From NCBI GenBank assembly GCA_028023455.1, contig JAQFVV010006342.1:2749001-2813000 (forward strand): 64,000 bases of DNA, read 5' to 3'. The position numbers were made by a program, and so were the translations under genes. This stretch comes from Epiperipatus broadwayi (lineage: Eukaryota > Onychophora > Udeonychophora > Euonychophora > Peripatidae). Below, in pieces: positions 11,900-24,027 of the stretch; position 1 is the first letter of the stretch; every line of letters begins with the position of its first letter. A model generated the notes under the pieces. The model was not told the origin of the DNA and ran no database searches. It saw only the letters and a program-made list of their open reading frames with translations.

Positions 11900-13017
11900 G
11901 TTTGTCGTCGATGATCCACCATATCCCACTGGATGGCGCTGTTTTCGCGCTAAAACATATAAAAGTGCCGTTTTCCGCGGCGGACACATTCGAACCCGCG
12001 TTTTCTATAATACAACTTTTGTTGATGTACTACAGACTGCAGGCCGCTATGTCGCGTCGCAGTACAGCATATATGTTTATGCAGTAAATACATTTCCCGA
12101 CTATCGCACAGTTTATAAAATGGTTACGGCTTGGGGAGAGGGTGTGCTTTTTTGAATTGGCTGGAAATGTTATTTTCATTGGATTTTTTTTTATTTTAAA
12201 GTATTGAAATGTTCAGATTTTGTAAAGTAATAATTAACAGACTTTTTACACCGTAGTGTATTGAAGTTTTAAGTAGTAAATGTTGACGAGATATATGTAT
12301 AAAGTGAATTGGAATTAGGTAATGCGTCAAGTAAGGTACTGTTCGTAACATTTCCACGAGTGCGTACATTTTTGAAATAAAAAAGAGCGTTAACACAAAA
12401 ATATCCAGTAAGAAAAGTACAATTGAACACTGTTTTTTTAAATGTCATAAAAAGCATATATTATAAACATTTTATATATATATTTGTCATTGTTTAAAAA
12501 AGTTTTAGTTTCTTTCTTTTCTCCGACTACTGTTATATTTCGTTGAATATAGTTTACGTTTATTGTTATCATTTATTTTATAGATGTTAGTAAAAAAAAA
12601 TATTTACAAAAATACGATTTTGATATTTTTTATTTTAACCGTAAACCTAACCCTAAAACTAACCGTAACAACTTTTACTTTTAGTTGTCATTCTATTTGA
12701 AATAAAAACTAGCGGTAAACAAAATCTTCGATAGAAAAAATCTCCGATAGAAAATGGATTTTTTCTAATAAAAAGAAAACTAAAAAAGACGAATCAAATT
12801 GTAATTTGTTTATTTCATTTTACATTTATTATTATTTAATTTGTATACGTTAATAAAAAATAATATTTAAAAAAAAAAATTTTCTTTTGTTTTTATTTTC
12901 GCATTACAAAAAACACATCAAAATGATTATAATTAACGGCCTGTGAATGATCACATTTTATAGTTTAGCATGATAACTGCGCCATCCAGTGGGATATGGT
13001 TGCTCATCGACGCAACC
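11900..13017. mobile_element. Non-autonomous hAT-like DNA transposon, 1118 bp
   Basis: Imperfect terminal inverted repeats of about 40 bp begin GTTTGTCGTCGATGATCCAC and, on the other strand, GGTTGCGTCGATGAGCAACC. Both continue CATATCCCACTGGATGGCGC. The element is flanked by an exact 8 bp duplication, ATAAAAAT, at 11892-11899 and 13018-13025. An 8 bp duplication is the hallmark of hAT transposases. There is no transposase frame; the ORFs at 11898-12155 and 12196-12457 are incidental. The interior has a telomere-like CCTAACCCTAAAACTAACC at about 12645-12664. It lies only about 70 bp from the donor of coding exon 5. Confidence 0.78.
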
Positions 13018-13088
13018 ATAAAAATAACTAGCGTTAAAGTTTAATAAACAAAAATAAATTAAGTTTATTAAATAATAAAATGACTTAC

Positions 13089-13228
13089 CAAGCAGTTATG
13101 CAAGCTCGCTCCATTGGAAATACTGGTCGATCATCCAAATAAGTTAATTGCGTAAGTTTACTGATAACAGTTTTACGATAGTTTGATATTACTTTAATTA
13201 CTGGGTTGCCTATTAGATACAATACATG
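13089..13228 (-). CDS. DNAAF1: DNAAF1 coding exon 5: last LRR and LRR cap
   Basis: The exon is 140 nt, with acceptor TTCTCTTTTAG and donor GTAAGT. It encodes [20 protein letters not shown], then [18 protein letters not shown] and [18 protein letters not shown] and [10 protein letters not shown] are the signature of the LRR C-terminal cap of DNAAF1 and related axonemal LRR proteins. The Trp codon is split TG|G with the next exon, and the phase agrees. Confidence 0.96.
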
Positions 13229-13843
13229 CTAAAAGAGAATAAAGAGAAAATAAGTTGGAGTATATTTCAACATTTAAAACTAAATCTTTATAGTTGTGTT
13301 AGGGTTAGGATTAAAAAAGTTATTAAATGCGACAAAATCATTACATGAGAAAGGCTTTAGCTAAAACTAATATCTACATATCTTTAAATTAATAAACAAC
13401 AATAGGGTAAATTGTTATTCTAGAATGTAAATTCGTTTATTTAAAAAAAGAAAACATCAACCATTCCATAGAAAATTATATAGTATTTGCTTTTCTATGA
13501 CTTATATGTCGAATATATCATCATTCATCATATCTCAAAGGTAAAGGAACTACTCTTGTCTAAGGGTTATAGCATAAACAATTCAGTATGCATTCAAAAT
13601 AAAGGCAAATACCAAAACAAAGCATGAAATGGCTATTAGATTATATTTAGTATTCTGAATCCACTTTAGATCTTACACAGACAACTCCCAAGAGAGTGAT
13701 GTAAAGTGGATTATTGCTGTTAGTGAAATGACGGCAGTCAACAATCAGATTGTCTGAACAACCTCTGTATTACATTATTGTAAAAATAAAGGAATTAAGT
13801 TAATTTATAATAGAATAGGATTATACTATTATATATGGAAATA

Positions 13844-14142
13844 CAGTAGCAAACCCCACATAGTAATGCCACCCAGTGCAAATCTTAATAATAAATGGAT
13901 GTGAAAAGGTTTGCGCATAAAATCCCTATCTACTGCATACTCATACAATTTCCCCAGATAGTTTCTAGTTTGTTATTTTCATCAGCAGTATTGGATGAGT
14001 AGGCACTAGATAGGGATTTTATGCAAAAACCTTCTTGCAACCATTGATTACCCTAGCTTGCACTGGGTGGCACTACTGTATAGAGTTTGCTACTGTTTTA
14101 ACAGCTTGTGTAAGCATAGAAAATGGTGATCATGTGATATAT
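13844..14142. repeat. Foldback-family palindrome
   Basis: The left arm reads CAGTAGCAAAC, GCCACCCAGTGCAA and AAATCCCTATCTACTGC. The right arm is its complement, with GGCACTAGATAGGGATTTTA, CTTGCACTGGGTGGCACTAC and AGAGTTTGCTACTG, ending AAATGGTGATCATGTGAT. The turn is near 13985. Confidence 0.8.
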
Positions 14143-14530
14143 GGAAACACAATTATTATATTGATATAGCCCGCATGGTTTGATACAATGTAGTGGCAAA
14201 AACATAGTCTATACTAGTATATAATTCTATGTGATTTGATGCAGTAATAGAAGAACAGATTCTGGATTATATTTTACTTATAGAAACATGATCCTCATAC
14301 AAGTATATACTTCTTTGTGGTTGTTGTAGAGGTAGATTAGAAGACTGGTTTATTTTGTCACATATGGAACCATAATTATATTATAGGTATGAAGTCCTTC
14401 ATTATTTGGTGCAATAGCAGAATAGCAAATTAGACTATAGTGTTATATATGGACATGGTAACCACACTGCATGATTTGTTTCAATGGTAAAGTGATGCAT
14501 TCTAGATCTTCCATAGCCATCATATTGGTA
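14143..14530. repeat. Decayed tandem array, period about 100-115 bp
   Basis: At least three or four poorly conserved blocks each contain ATATGGA(A/C), then a TTATATT(G/A) motif, then (C/A)ATG(A/G)TTTG followed by CAATGG/CAATAG. Related single blocks appear at about 13800-13850 and 17810-17910. Confidence 0.45.
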
Positions 14531-14699
14531 TATAAAACATAATTTTAAAATAACTTGGCATGGAAGAGTTTTTATTTGATATAAAATGGTTTTTCATTAA
14601 CAAAGTCAAAAAATTTCTGTGCGTTGTCTATATGCCCAGAAATCCTGTTTTAAGTTAAATATTTTCTGATTCCAAAACTATTACCTAAACTTCTTACTC

Positions 14700-15665
14700 C
14701 TTATCAAATTTTGTACACCCCAGATTTATTTATTTTTCTAATCCAGTTTAATAATAAAATTGTTTCATTCATTTACTATCTGATATTCATATTCTCTAAA
14801 TTTTGTTATAAAGATTTAAAACAAAAAATTATAAAATCTCTACCTCTTTTACTCTCTTTGTCTCCCACCCTCCATATAATTTCCATTGTTTTTCTTTCAG
14901 CATTCCATACTTCAAACATAATCATTCCATTCTCTTTCCTAGCTTCACATGAACTATATTTACAATCTGAATCATTCAATTTTTGCTTTCTTTCCCTGGT
15001 TATCTAAAGTTCTTCATCTTGCATCATGTGATGTGATCCAATGTGATGCACTGTGGCTTCTCCTTTTTCAGAATCAAGAATCTCTCAAACACAATACCTA
15101 GAACCCTGTTAGCCATCTTACCTTCCTTTTCCATTCCCTCCCTCCTAAGTTTCCCATATTCTTCTCTATTCTGCTCCATCCCATTTCCACAACATAATCT
15201 TTGTCAACTCCATGACCTTTATATTTAAATCCCCTTATCTTTTCCCAAACCTAACATAAAAACCAAGAACCCACTTTTCTGTATAATCATTTTGTTTATA
15301 TTTATTCTTCCACAACTTCATTATTTGTACTCTTTCTATTCACAGGCATTTACATTCAATTAACAAATACCTAATATTTTCTATGATTTCCTTACATAAC
15401 TTGCAGACTAAATCACCCACATTTTTCCATTTATTGTGTATATTCCCTTGTTGCTAAAGATTCTATTCAAAACCTTAAACAAAACTACTTTCCTTGCTAT
15501 TATCGTAAATTAACTTGCACCCAATATCCTGTTTACTTCTATATATATTTAAACTCTTTTTACTCTCCATACTAGTTCTTCATTTCTCTAACTCCCTAAT
15601 TTTATTAATGCATCTATTCTTCTATCCTATTTCTTGTCACCAAATAAAACAGAATAATGACGTGA
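14700..15665. repeat. Pyrimidine-rich dispersed repeat
   Basis: The region 15010-15200 matches 520-700. The stretch has strong C/T bias on the plus strand and open frames (14711-15007, 15043-15228) with no recognisable domain. It is probably the reverse strand of an old LINE; the class could not be told by eye. Confidence 0.4.
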
Positions 15666-16159
15666 CACCTGGTGGAGAATTTTAATATATTTTTTATTAT
15701 TTTCTTTAAAATATTTATTACCTTATTCAATTAAACCAGACATATAGCTTTTTCAAATTTACAAAGCATTTATATAACACAGTAGATGATTCATAAATGA
15801 GTTAGGCAATTATCAAACAATAGTTGATAAATGGGTAATTGGTTATTATTAACTAGAGGATAAGATTACAGATATGATGTACCCATCATTTGGGGGAGGG
15901 GAAAGAAGTATCATATTCTTATGAGTGAGTGTTGGACCCACAATTTTACTTTTATTATTCTAATTTTTTTTAAAATATTTTCAATAATACTTCAGTTATT
16001 TCTTCATCGCTAAAATGAAACTGCTTTTTGGTTTAAAAAATATTTCTGTGTGTCAATAAACGTCTTATTACAATTATTAAATGACTTCTTAACAATAATG
16101 TGAAGCCTGTTTTTCAAAACAGAATGTGACATAATTCTATTAAATTACATTTGATATCT

Positions 16160-16400
16160 CCCATAACAACAATAATCAATCATGCACATTAATCTAGAGC
16201 TATCTACATAAACGTGATTAATTAATGCATGCTAGAAGTCAGTGATATTTAGAGATTACATTTGACCTTGTCTTATCAGCAATAATCCATTCTATATCAA
16301 TCTGCTCTAGACCTATCTACATAAACATCAGTAATCAATGATCACTAGATGACAGTGTTAATTAGATTATGAAACTAGTTTCTGATTAATGACCTTGTTT
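16160..16400. repeat. Degenerate two-copy tandem
   Basis: Two blocks share CAATAATC(A/C)AT, then CTA(G/C)A(G/C)CTATCTACATAAAC, then ATGATCACTAGA/ATGCATGCTAGA and a GATTA end. The period is about 115 bp. Confidence 0.5.
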
Positions 16401-16472
16401 AGGAGAAGCATCAAATTGTACATAGCTCTCTACAGATTTAATGCCCTGAAAATTTCAGCATCAACGCAACTA

Positions 16473-16544
16473 TATTTTGTATATATATTTAATGCTAATT
16501 ATAGACAATATTTTGTATATATATTTAATGCTAATTATAGACAA
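16473..16544. repeat. 36 bp perfect tandem duplication
   Basis: Two adjacent copies of a unit that starts TATTTTGTATATATATTTAA and ends TTATAGACAA. Confidence 0.85.
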
Positions 16545-17679
16545 CATATCAAATAGATTCTATCAAAAGTTGACTCACATCTCACAGTAACATATTATAC
16601 TCTTAACTAATTCTAGAATTTCTCTTTGAAGTATATCAAATACATATATTTTGATGAATTAATTGTTACCTATTTTACCTCTCAGTGATTCTTTCTTTGG
16701 TTTCCAGATTGGGCAATTTGCTTTTTCATTCTCAATGTAATTTTTCCTTTTCTCTCTGCTCATTTTCAATTATTTAATTAGTTTCTATTCTTAATACTAC
16801 ATCTTTAAATATATTTTCTGCATCTATATTAATTCTTTTTTTATGTTTCTCTTCCATTGTATATCCTTTGGATTTCACTCAGGACTTTTTGCGTTCCAAT
16901 TTTATCATACTTTCTATTGATTTAAAAACTGTTTATTAATTCACTTATTTATTTATTCCTATATGGTTTAGTTTTTGTTTTGGTTTTTCTGTATTAGATT
17001 TTTTTTTTTTAACACCTAAATGATTTCATTTTTTGTCATTTCTTCACCACAAACATTTGTGGCGACTTTTAAAATGCTTATCTTTTGTTTTATGTCTTTT
17101 AAATATCTATATATTTTTTCATTCACAACCTCTAATAAATCATTCTTATTAATATATGTTGATAATTTAGTTAATTTTTTCTATTTATTGTTTTTCAGTT
17201 GAAATAGCTTTTCCTTTTAACAAAATAAATTAATTTGTTTTCTGTTATATTTTAAATAGTTTATGAGAAGTTTAACCATTGATCTGTTTTGTGATTGCAC
17301 TATTTCTCTTACTACTATTGAATCTTACTTTCTTTTTGAATTTTTTGTATTTCTTTTGAATCATTTTATTAGTGTTTTATGCTATCTGTTGTTTGTTCTT
17401 TTAATCAATATTTATAAAAGATTCTGCCACTCTTTCTTATGAGAAATAACTTTAATCTGAATAATTGTTTATCAAGTCTATTTGTGATACTTTTTCCTAT
17501 TAAATGGTTCTATTTAGACATCAGTGAAAGCTTATATTTCTTGAAATCGAATATCATATCATTAAATACATTTACTGCAGTCACTTTTCACAATGCATTA
17601 ATTTTTATTTATTTCTCAACAATATTTTCTAACAGGTTCAATTAACTAGCAATCTTATTCAAAGCTTTCTTTATGTTTC

Positions 17680-17740
17680 ATGAAAGCTCTGATGAAGACT
17701 GCTGATTTGTCAAAACTTTTAGAAAATATTATCAAGAAAT
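17680..17740 (+). repeat. Fragment of the 24/26 kb palindrome family
   Basis: GCTCTGATGAAGACTGCTGA followed by TTGTCAAAACTTTTAG and AAGAAATAAATAAA. This resembles one arm of the inverted repeats at 24028-24290 and 25990-26255. Confidence 0.45.
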
Positions 17741-17938
17741 AAATAAAAAAGTAATGTATTGAAAAAGTAAGTATAGAAAGTGTATCAAAATGTGTTATAT
17801 GAATATATATAATCAGTGCATAAGGAATGAAGAGAAATTAGATTACTTCCAAATAATATCATAAATGCATATTCACTTGTATGATTTAGTGCAATGGTGG
17901 TAATCTTAGGAGCTAATGGTTTATGATTTGACACTCAA

Positions 17939-18168
17939 TGTCCTTTCCAATGTCCAAATGTAATATGATCTCCCATTTGACAAATGTCCTTTCCAATGTC
18001 CAAATGTAATATGATCTCCCATTTGACAAATGTCCTTTCCAATGTCCAAATGTAATATGATCTCCCATTTGACAAATGTCCTTTCCAATGTCCAAATGTA
18101 ATATGATCTCCCATTTGACAAATGTCCTTTCCAATGTCCAAATGTAATATGATCTCCCATTTGACAAA
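17939..18168. repeat. 46 bp minisatellite, five copies
   Basis: Five head-to-tail units of 46 bp start at 17939, 17985, 18031, 18077 and 18123 and are virtually identical. Each unit starts TGTCCTTTCCAATGTCCAAA and ends CCCATTTGACAAA. Because 46 is not a multiple of 3 and no minus-frame stop occurs, all three minus frames stay open across it. This explains the overlapping repetitive ORFs of 84, 87 and 68 codons, which are not genes. It lies in the intron, 94 bp past the donor of coding exon 4. Confidence 0.95.
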
Positions 18169-18261
18169 CTATTTGATCACTCATTAATAGTTATATATTG
18201 AAAATACTAATATTCATTTCCTTTAAATCCGATAGAAATGTTTGAAAAATATTATACTTAC

Positions 18262-18428
18262 CAAAGTGATAATTTCAGATAGGATATCCACAATTCCTCC
18301 ATCACTAATCTGATTATGTGACATATCTAAGACACTTAGGCATTTGAAATATTTAAGATTCTGTAGATCATCAAGATGAGCTAACTGATTATGAGCGATG
18401 AGTAATGTATGCAAAGCTGGAAGTTCAT
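18262..18428 (-). CDS. DNAAF1: DNAAF1 coding exon 4: leucine-rich repeats 4-5
   Basis: The exon is 167 nt, with acceptor TTCTTCCAG before 18428 and donor GTAAGT after 18262. It encodes ELPALHTLLIAHNQLAHLDD and then LKYFKCLSVLDMSHNQISD, followed by GGIVDILSEIITL. Vertebrate DNAAF1 has the same pair of repeats (a MAHN motif, then VLDLSHN with an Asp after the consensus). The exon ends in phase 0. The open frame continues past the donor into intron for a few codons; that extension is not coding. A 46 bp minisatellite starts 94 bp downstream of the donor. Confidence 0.95.
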
Positions 18429-18849
18429 CTGGAAGAAAATGGAAAACAGATTTCAAATTATCATATATTCCCAAAATAAATAAGCAATTCTCAAAATATA
18501 ACTATTAAAATAATAGGATTCAAGAAAATACCCACAATACCACTCAAAGCCATCTTTTATTAATTCTAAACTGGAATTAATTATGTCTTTATTTGTACTT
18601 CTTCAATGAAGTTTAACAGTCCAAAATTAACCATCAACTATATTTGTCCAGCTTACCTCCATTTGTCTTTAATTTTTATGTCATTGTTAATATCAGAAAT
18701 CAATGTTATGTGATTTTTTTTTTCACAGTCATTTACAATAATAAAATAAAATGGTACATTTATTAATTTTATTTACTCTTTACTGCAAGAATCTGAAATA
18801 TTAATTTTATCAAAGTCTTATAACTTCTGGAAAGTTTCTATAGATAAAA

Positions 18850-19900
18850 GAAAGCTAGAAAAGGTAAAAAGAAAGAAAGACAAAAGTTATAGTAGTTATC
18901 ATGGTTTTACATTTATGGAATTAGACTAGTATTTTATAGAAAGGTCGTTAGGAAAAGACAGGAAATAGGGATTAATCTAAATTGAATGGGTGTAGTAATA
19001 TCTCTAAAGAAATTAGAAAGATGACAAATTTAAAAATTATGAAAAGTGATATAAAAAAGATTGCAAATAAATATTAATTTAAAATTGATAGGACTAATAA
19101 AATGGGGGGGGGGGGGAGTGGGATAAATATATTTTAAAAATGAAAAAAAAAGAAAATGGCAGTTAAATAACCAATAGGTAGGTACAACTAAAGTAAATAG
19201 AAAATAAGGTAAATATTAAAATAAAAAGAATTGTCAGAGTAGAAGGAAGTTAAAAATAGGATAACATAGAAGTCAAGTAAAATAATTAATGATTTGGAAA
19301 AATGGTACAGGAGAGAGTGAGACCATAAAAAGTATTGTATTCGTATTAGAAAGAGAATAAGAACAAGATATTTTGTTGTTAAATATAGATTAATATAAAA
19401 ATTTAAAAAAAAACATTAAAATGGGGGAGTTATTAAGTCAAAAAAAAAAATAGAATTACAATGAAAATGGGTTGAACTTGATAAAAAGTCAATTAAGAAA
19501 ATTAATTCATTCAAAATAGAGGCACATGGAAATGGAAGTAGAGATCGTGAAAAACATATATATTATGATATGCAATTCATTGAATATAAAATAAAAACAT
19601 TGTGTGATAGGAAATTGGTAATGAAGCTGTGTGATCAGAAAGATTAACTTAAAAGAACATGAAAGGAATGAACAAATCATAAATAAATTTAAAAAATGGA
19701 AAGCAAGAAAAATGGACATTTTGAATGAAAATGTTAATAGTTTTGGAAATTACACAAAGGATGATTTTAAAAATCTGATAAAATTATAGATAATAATGAT
19801 TCTTAAGAAATGAAAGGGAATATTGGATTACTATATTAAAAAACAGAAAAACATTTTTATTTGGAAATTGTATAGTTTTGTTAACATTTTTAATTAAGGA
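18850..19900. other. Long purine-rich (A/G) tract on the plus strand
   Basis: About 1 kb has strong A+G bias, with few cytosines, a G10 run at 19106-19116 and many AGAAA/GGAAA motifs. No coding frame is recognised. It could be the remnant of an A-rich LINE ORF1 or a replication/transcription-skewed simple sequence. Confidence 0.45.
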
Positions 19901-20954
19901 AAAAAGCATTATAAAATCTTCAGTAAAATTTACATTTTACAATGGGGAATTAATTCTTGAAATGCTTAATCCCCCATAGATAAAGTATAGTTACAACCAT
20001 ATCTATTAATAAATAATCTGAAATAAGAAAATATTATACATAATACAAAACAAATGAAAACGAGAAGAGACTGAAATAACAAAGTATTAAAAATCCCACA
20101 ACTAATGTAAAGATACTAGACTACAATGTTTTACCTTTGATTTCTCTAGTAAGAGATTTAAATATATATATATATCAAGCTTTTTGTTTTTATCAGTGTC
20201 TTTCAACTTTAGCTAAATCATATCGCAAGTATTCATCAGGGAAGAAGTCGACTATTGAGGCATTTTGAAATATTCACTTTATAAAATTCAAAATCAAAAT
20301 CTCCCTCACATCACTTCAGCATTTGTTTTTAATACTTATAGATAAAAAATTACTATATTTTGATTTACATGTGTCAAACTTATAAATATATATATATATA
20401 TTGAAATGGTTACGTGTCTCATGGCATACAATATAGTAGTGTGTGTGCATATATATATATATAAATTTGAAAGAAAAAGTAGAAATATCAACAAAAAAAA
20501 TTTAGATATTTATTATATTACAGTGGAATAACAGTTAAGAGTTAAATAATAATTTTGACTTTAAAAAATTATTATAAATTAAACATTTTTAAAATGTCTA
20601 TTTAACGTTTTATTCTGATTGTGATAATTAAAAAAGAAATCAAAAATTATAAAAAAAATCTAAAACGAGCTTGTTTTTATGTTATACTAGATAGTACCAA
20701 TAATTACAAAATTCCCCTATCTATTTTTAATTAGAGTAGAAATTTTTTTAAATTAAAACTTGTGATAAAATCCTACAATTTGGTGTTTTTCAAAGGATTA
20801 AAAATACTTAAGGTGAATAAAAGTCATTAACTTGTTTTTTTAATCAAGATAAAAAAAATACTAATTGTTTATAAATTCCCTGACACAGTATTAAAGATTA
20901 ATTTAAGAAATCATGAGGATGATAACATAAACAGTATTATTATTATAAAGTTAT

Positions 20955-21130
20955 AACTCAAGGTGCAGAGTACAAATCAGCTGCTGCGAGTGTCGACATT
21001 AGAGTTTGAATTCACATGTAGTAATAGTCCTGCTTTTCTGTATTCCATAGCCCATAATGTGTGCTAGATGGCTGGATTGCCTGAATAATATCAAATGATA
21101 GAGACTAAATGGAGATTATTAAATGCCCAC
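20955..21130 (+). mobile_element. Possible old tRNA-derived SINE
   Basis: An A-box-like GGTGCAGAGTAC is followed about 40 bp later by GAGTTTGAATTC, one or two changes from a pol III B box. A somewhat GC-richer body follows to about 21130. Only one copy is in the window, so this is weak. Confidence 0.3.
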
Positions 21131-22849
21131 AGTTACCAGCTTTATATCTTTCCCAAAGATATCAATAGGCTAATATGTTGTTTTAGAATAAGCCAGGTTA
21201 CCAAGAGAATCCAGTATTAGCCAGATTACTGAAAAAAGTATTTTGCTATAGTTTATATATATGCAGTTTTATAAATATGCAAAGGAGCACAAACATAATT
21301 ACTGCCAGTCATATGAAAATTGACCATGTTGACATTTATTTTCCATATTAATATTTATTTAATTAAGGATGATATTAAGTACTGACATATGAAGTTATCT
21401 GGTTTTAAAGGTAAATAATTTTTGATTAGATTATTCAATTAAATATATATATATATTTCCAGTTCTATTTTATTAAAAAAAAAGTACTTGGAAATCTTTC
21501 TATATTAGAGAGCAAAAATTAGAACAAAGAACTTTCTAGCAACTTTTTTTAAAGTTGTTTATAATTAAAAATAACTTTAAAAAAGGAAAAGAAACTTTTA
21601 TGCAGGATTTTTCAAAGAAAGCTTTTCTTTGATTTTTTAAAATGTGTCATTTGGTAAAAGTAATTACAATTAGTAATAAAAATATTTTATTAAAATAAAC
21701 AAATAAAATATCATTAAGATATAAACATCAGTGTGTGCACCCATATTGATGAGTACCTACATATATGTTAAAATTAATTATTTATGTATTATTAAGAATG
21801 AGTTTTTATATTTTTTATTAGTCTATGACATTTTAAATATGTTACAGCATGTCTGTGATTATATGGATGGATGTCATGTAGATACAGCCCTACTTTATGA
21901 ATTATTAAAATAAATACAAGCACATTTGTGTGCTTATATATGTGTATTTTATGTAAACCTGAGATATATGTTAATTACAATGCAATAGCATATTTTTTAT
22001 ATCTTAATCAAAATCAGAATTCTGAATTTAGATTTATAGTGTGTTCTACAGACCATTAATTTAATTTTATTATTATTAATAAATTTATATTTTATTGTTT
22101 AAGTTATTCCAGTGAATTTATTCAATCCTAAAATAAGTTTAAAATATAAACAGTTATAGAGCTCTTGGTCCCTGAGCTGGATTCATGCATAATGACCACT
22201 TATATGAATTGAGGTTTATGCTTAATGTTATGGACATTCAGTTGATAATGATTTCATTATTTCTCTAATGCCGCATGGTGCAAAAGTATATTCTTTAAAG
22301 TTCATGCATTAAATTTTATTTTAGTAGTAATTATAAATGAAGTTTATAGTTGGCCAATACATTAATGATACTAAGTGACCAGAGAGCATTGATGATGATC
22401 AACATGTTTCTGTATCCCAGCATTATTTTTTGTTTTATTATTATGGATTAGCATTTAAATTTATGTATCCAAACAATTATATAATCTGCCTCAAGCTTAG
22501 CATGGGCTAAATAATTAGCCTGGTCTATAGTAAACCACTTTCAAATCCAGTCACGAGATTGACTGTTGATTCTATTTTTTGATCATTCATGATGATGATA
22601 GATTATTATTTCCTCTAATGTTTGTGAACTTATTATTAATCTTTGTTCTTGCTGATCTCTCATGTTCCTTTCATCATTTTCATTATATTATTTGTATATT
22701 TAAAGTGATACGTATTTATGATCACTGGGGATGATGATGATGAGTGCCATCATCTCCCCTTGTTATCGCTACTTCATCCCTATTTTCTTTGTATCATTAC
22801 AATATATGCATACAGTATATCATCATTTTTTCAATCATTATCAATCCAA

Positions 22850-23095
22850 TATAAGTTTAAGATCTCTCCATCTTCTCCAATCTCTAGCTTATCTTCTCTA
22901 CATCACCCCTGCACACTTCCTTATTTCAGCTATTATCTCACCTGTGGTCTCTTTGAGTCTTTTACAATCTCTTGGAATCTAATTTAAGATTTCAACTGTC
23001 CATCTATTATCATCTCTTTTAGCAATATGTCCAGCTCAATTCCACTTCAGTCTCTTAATTCTTTCAGTGATGTCAGTATCATGTTTCATTTCTCA
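22850..23095 (-). mobile_element. RTE-like LINE 3' fragment
   Basis: The minus strand reads a degraded C-terminal signature: a W-A-G-H-I block, R-D-D-N-R, then VEILN and IPRDCKR. These are the same motifs as in the LINE at 27430-29640. Stops and frameshifts are present. Small ORFs at 22718-22987 are its opposite-strand shadow. Confidence 0.6.
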
Positions 23096-23159
23096 CTCAT
23101 GTATTTTGTTTTCGATCTCTTCTTATATACATAACAAAGATTTTTAAAACCTAGAAATG

Positions 23160-23280
23160 GACCATACATTAGATAGATGGACAAAATAAGAATTGGAAAA
23201 AAGAAGCTACAGATAAGAGAAATCAGATTAAATTTGGAGAGATCTTCAGTCTGTAATGAATCAATAATGGTTGAAAATTA
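23160..23280 (+). mobile_element. RTE-like LINE extreme 3' end
   Basis: The plus strand matches the terminal 110 bp of the LINE at 29530-29640: GATAGATG, GAAGCTACA, TCAGAGAAA/AAGAGAAATC, GGATTAAA(C/T)TTG, GAGA(C/T)CTTCA and a GTAATGAATCA tail. It lies back to back with the minus-strand fragment at 22850. Confidence 0.55.
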
Positions 23281-24027
23281 TGGTGTGTGTGTGAGCGCAT
23301 TTATATTAAATTAATATTATTTTTTACCTCATTATTCTGACAATTATGAAGAAGAGTAAAAGTGTTATATAAATTAATTAATTGTGCAGCAACACTTTGA
23401 AATTATTTGATGGTTTTAAAAAGGCCAGTAACTTAAATTGGGTTACACAACCAGAATAAATGGAATTCATCTTCTGGGGATTTTTTGCAGAAGGATATAT
23501 GTGACCTTAAATCTAAGAATAAGACTCTATTTAGTGGAACAATATTAAAAATGAGATTGAATGAAACTTTAGCAAATGCTGCAGTGCAAAAGAAATTGGA
23601 TTCTGGGTATATTTTAGCAATAGAAAATGGCATCCAATGAGTCTGATGAAGGTATATGGCTTTCTTAAACTGCTATAAGAGACAGTTTGTGAGTGAAATA
23701 TAGTATTGCTGATTAATACATAGCATCGTTAAGACAGTGAAAGTTCTTCCAGTATTTGATATTGGAGCTGGAATACAGTCTTAAAGACAGGATTCATTCA
23801 TTCATTTTAGCTCAGGTGATGGGTATAAATTGTTTAGAACAATTTTAGCACCTTTCCAGCCAAGATCACAACTTGTATTGATTATTAATAGATGAGATGA
23901 AGAACTCCAAATGCCTGTTTTAACCAAAGTAATTGTAAATGGCATGTACTAAGTATAGATGATGTGAAAAGATAGGATAACAAATGACTAAAATTTCTTT
24001 CCACTTATTTGCATTGATAAATTTGAT

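Larger units (their letters stand above)
7140..13088 (-). other. DNAAF1 intron 5
   Basis: The intron is 5.9 kb. From left to right it contains a retroposed tRNA-Gly (7244-7315), a decayed foldback unit (8105-8390), a full foldback unit plus inverted copy (10822-11436), and a hAT-like element (11900-13017). AT-rich sequence between 8400 and 10800 shows no gene or clear repeat. Confidence 0.65.
13229..18261 (-). other. DNAAF1 intron 4
   Basis: The intron is 5.0 kb. It holds a foldback palindrome (13844-14142), decayed tandem blocks up to 14530, a dispersed-repeat fragment around 14700-15660, a degenerate tandem at 16160-16400, a 36 bp duplication near 16473, a T-rich stretch at 16640-17660, and the 46 bp minisatellite next to exon 4. 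Confidence 0.6.

Noticed and set aside
17913-18184. Three overlapping repetitive minus-strand ORFs of 68-87 codons
   Set aside because: They are the 46 bp minisatellite read in all three frames, inside an intron; there is no start context or homology.
18223-18261. Extension of exon 4 to …VSIIFFKHFYRI
   Set aside because: A strong GTAAGT donor lies at 18261 and the next exon joins in phase; the extra codons are intron.
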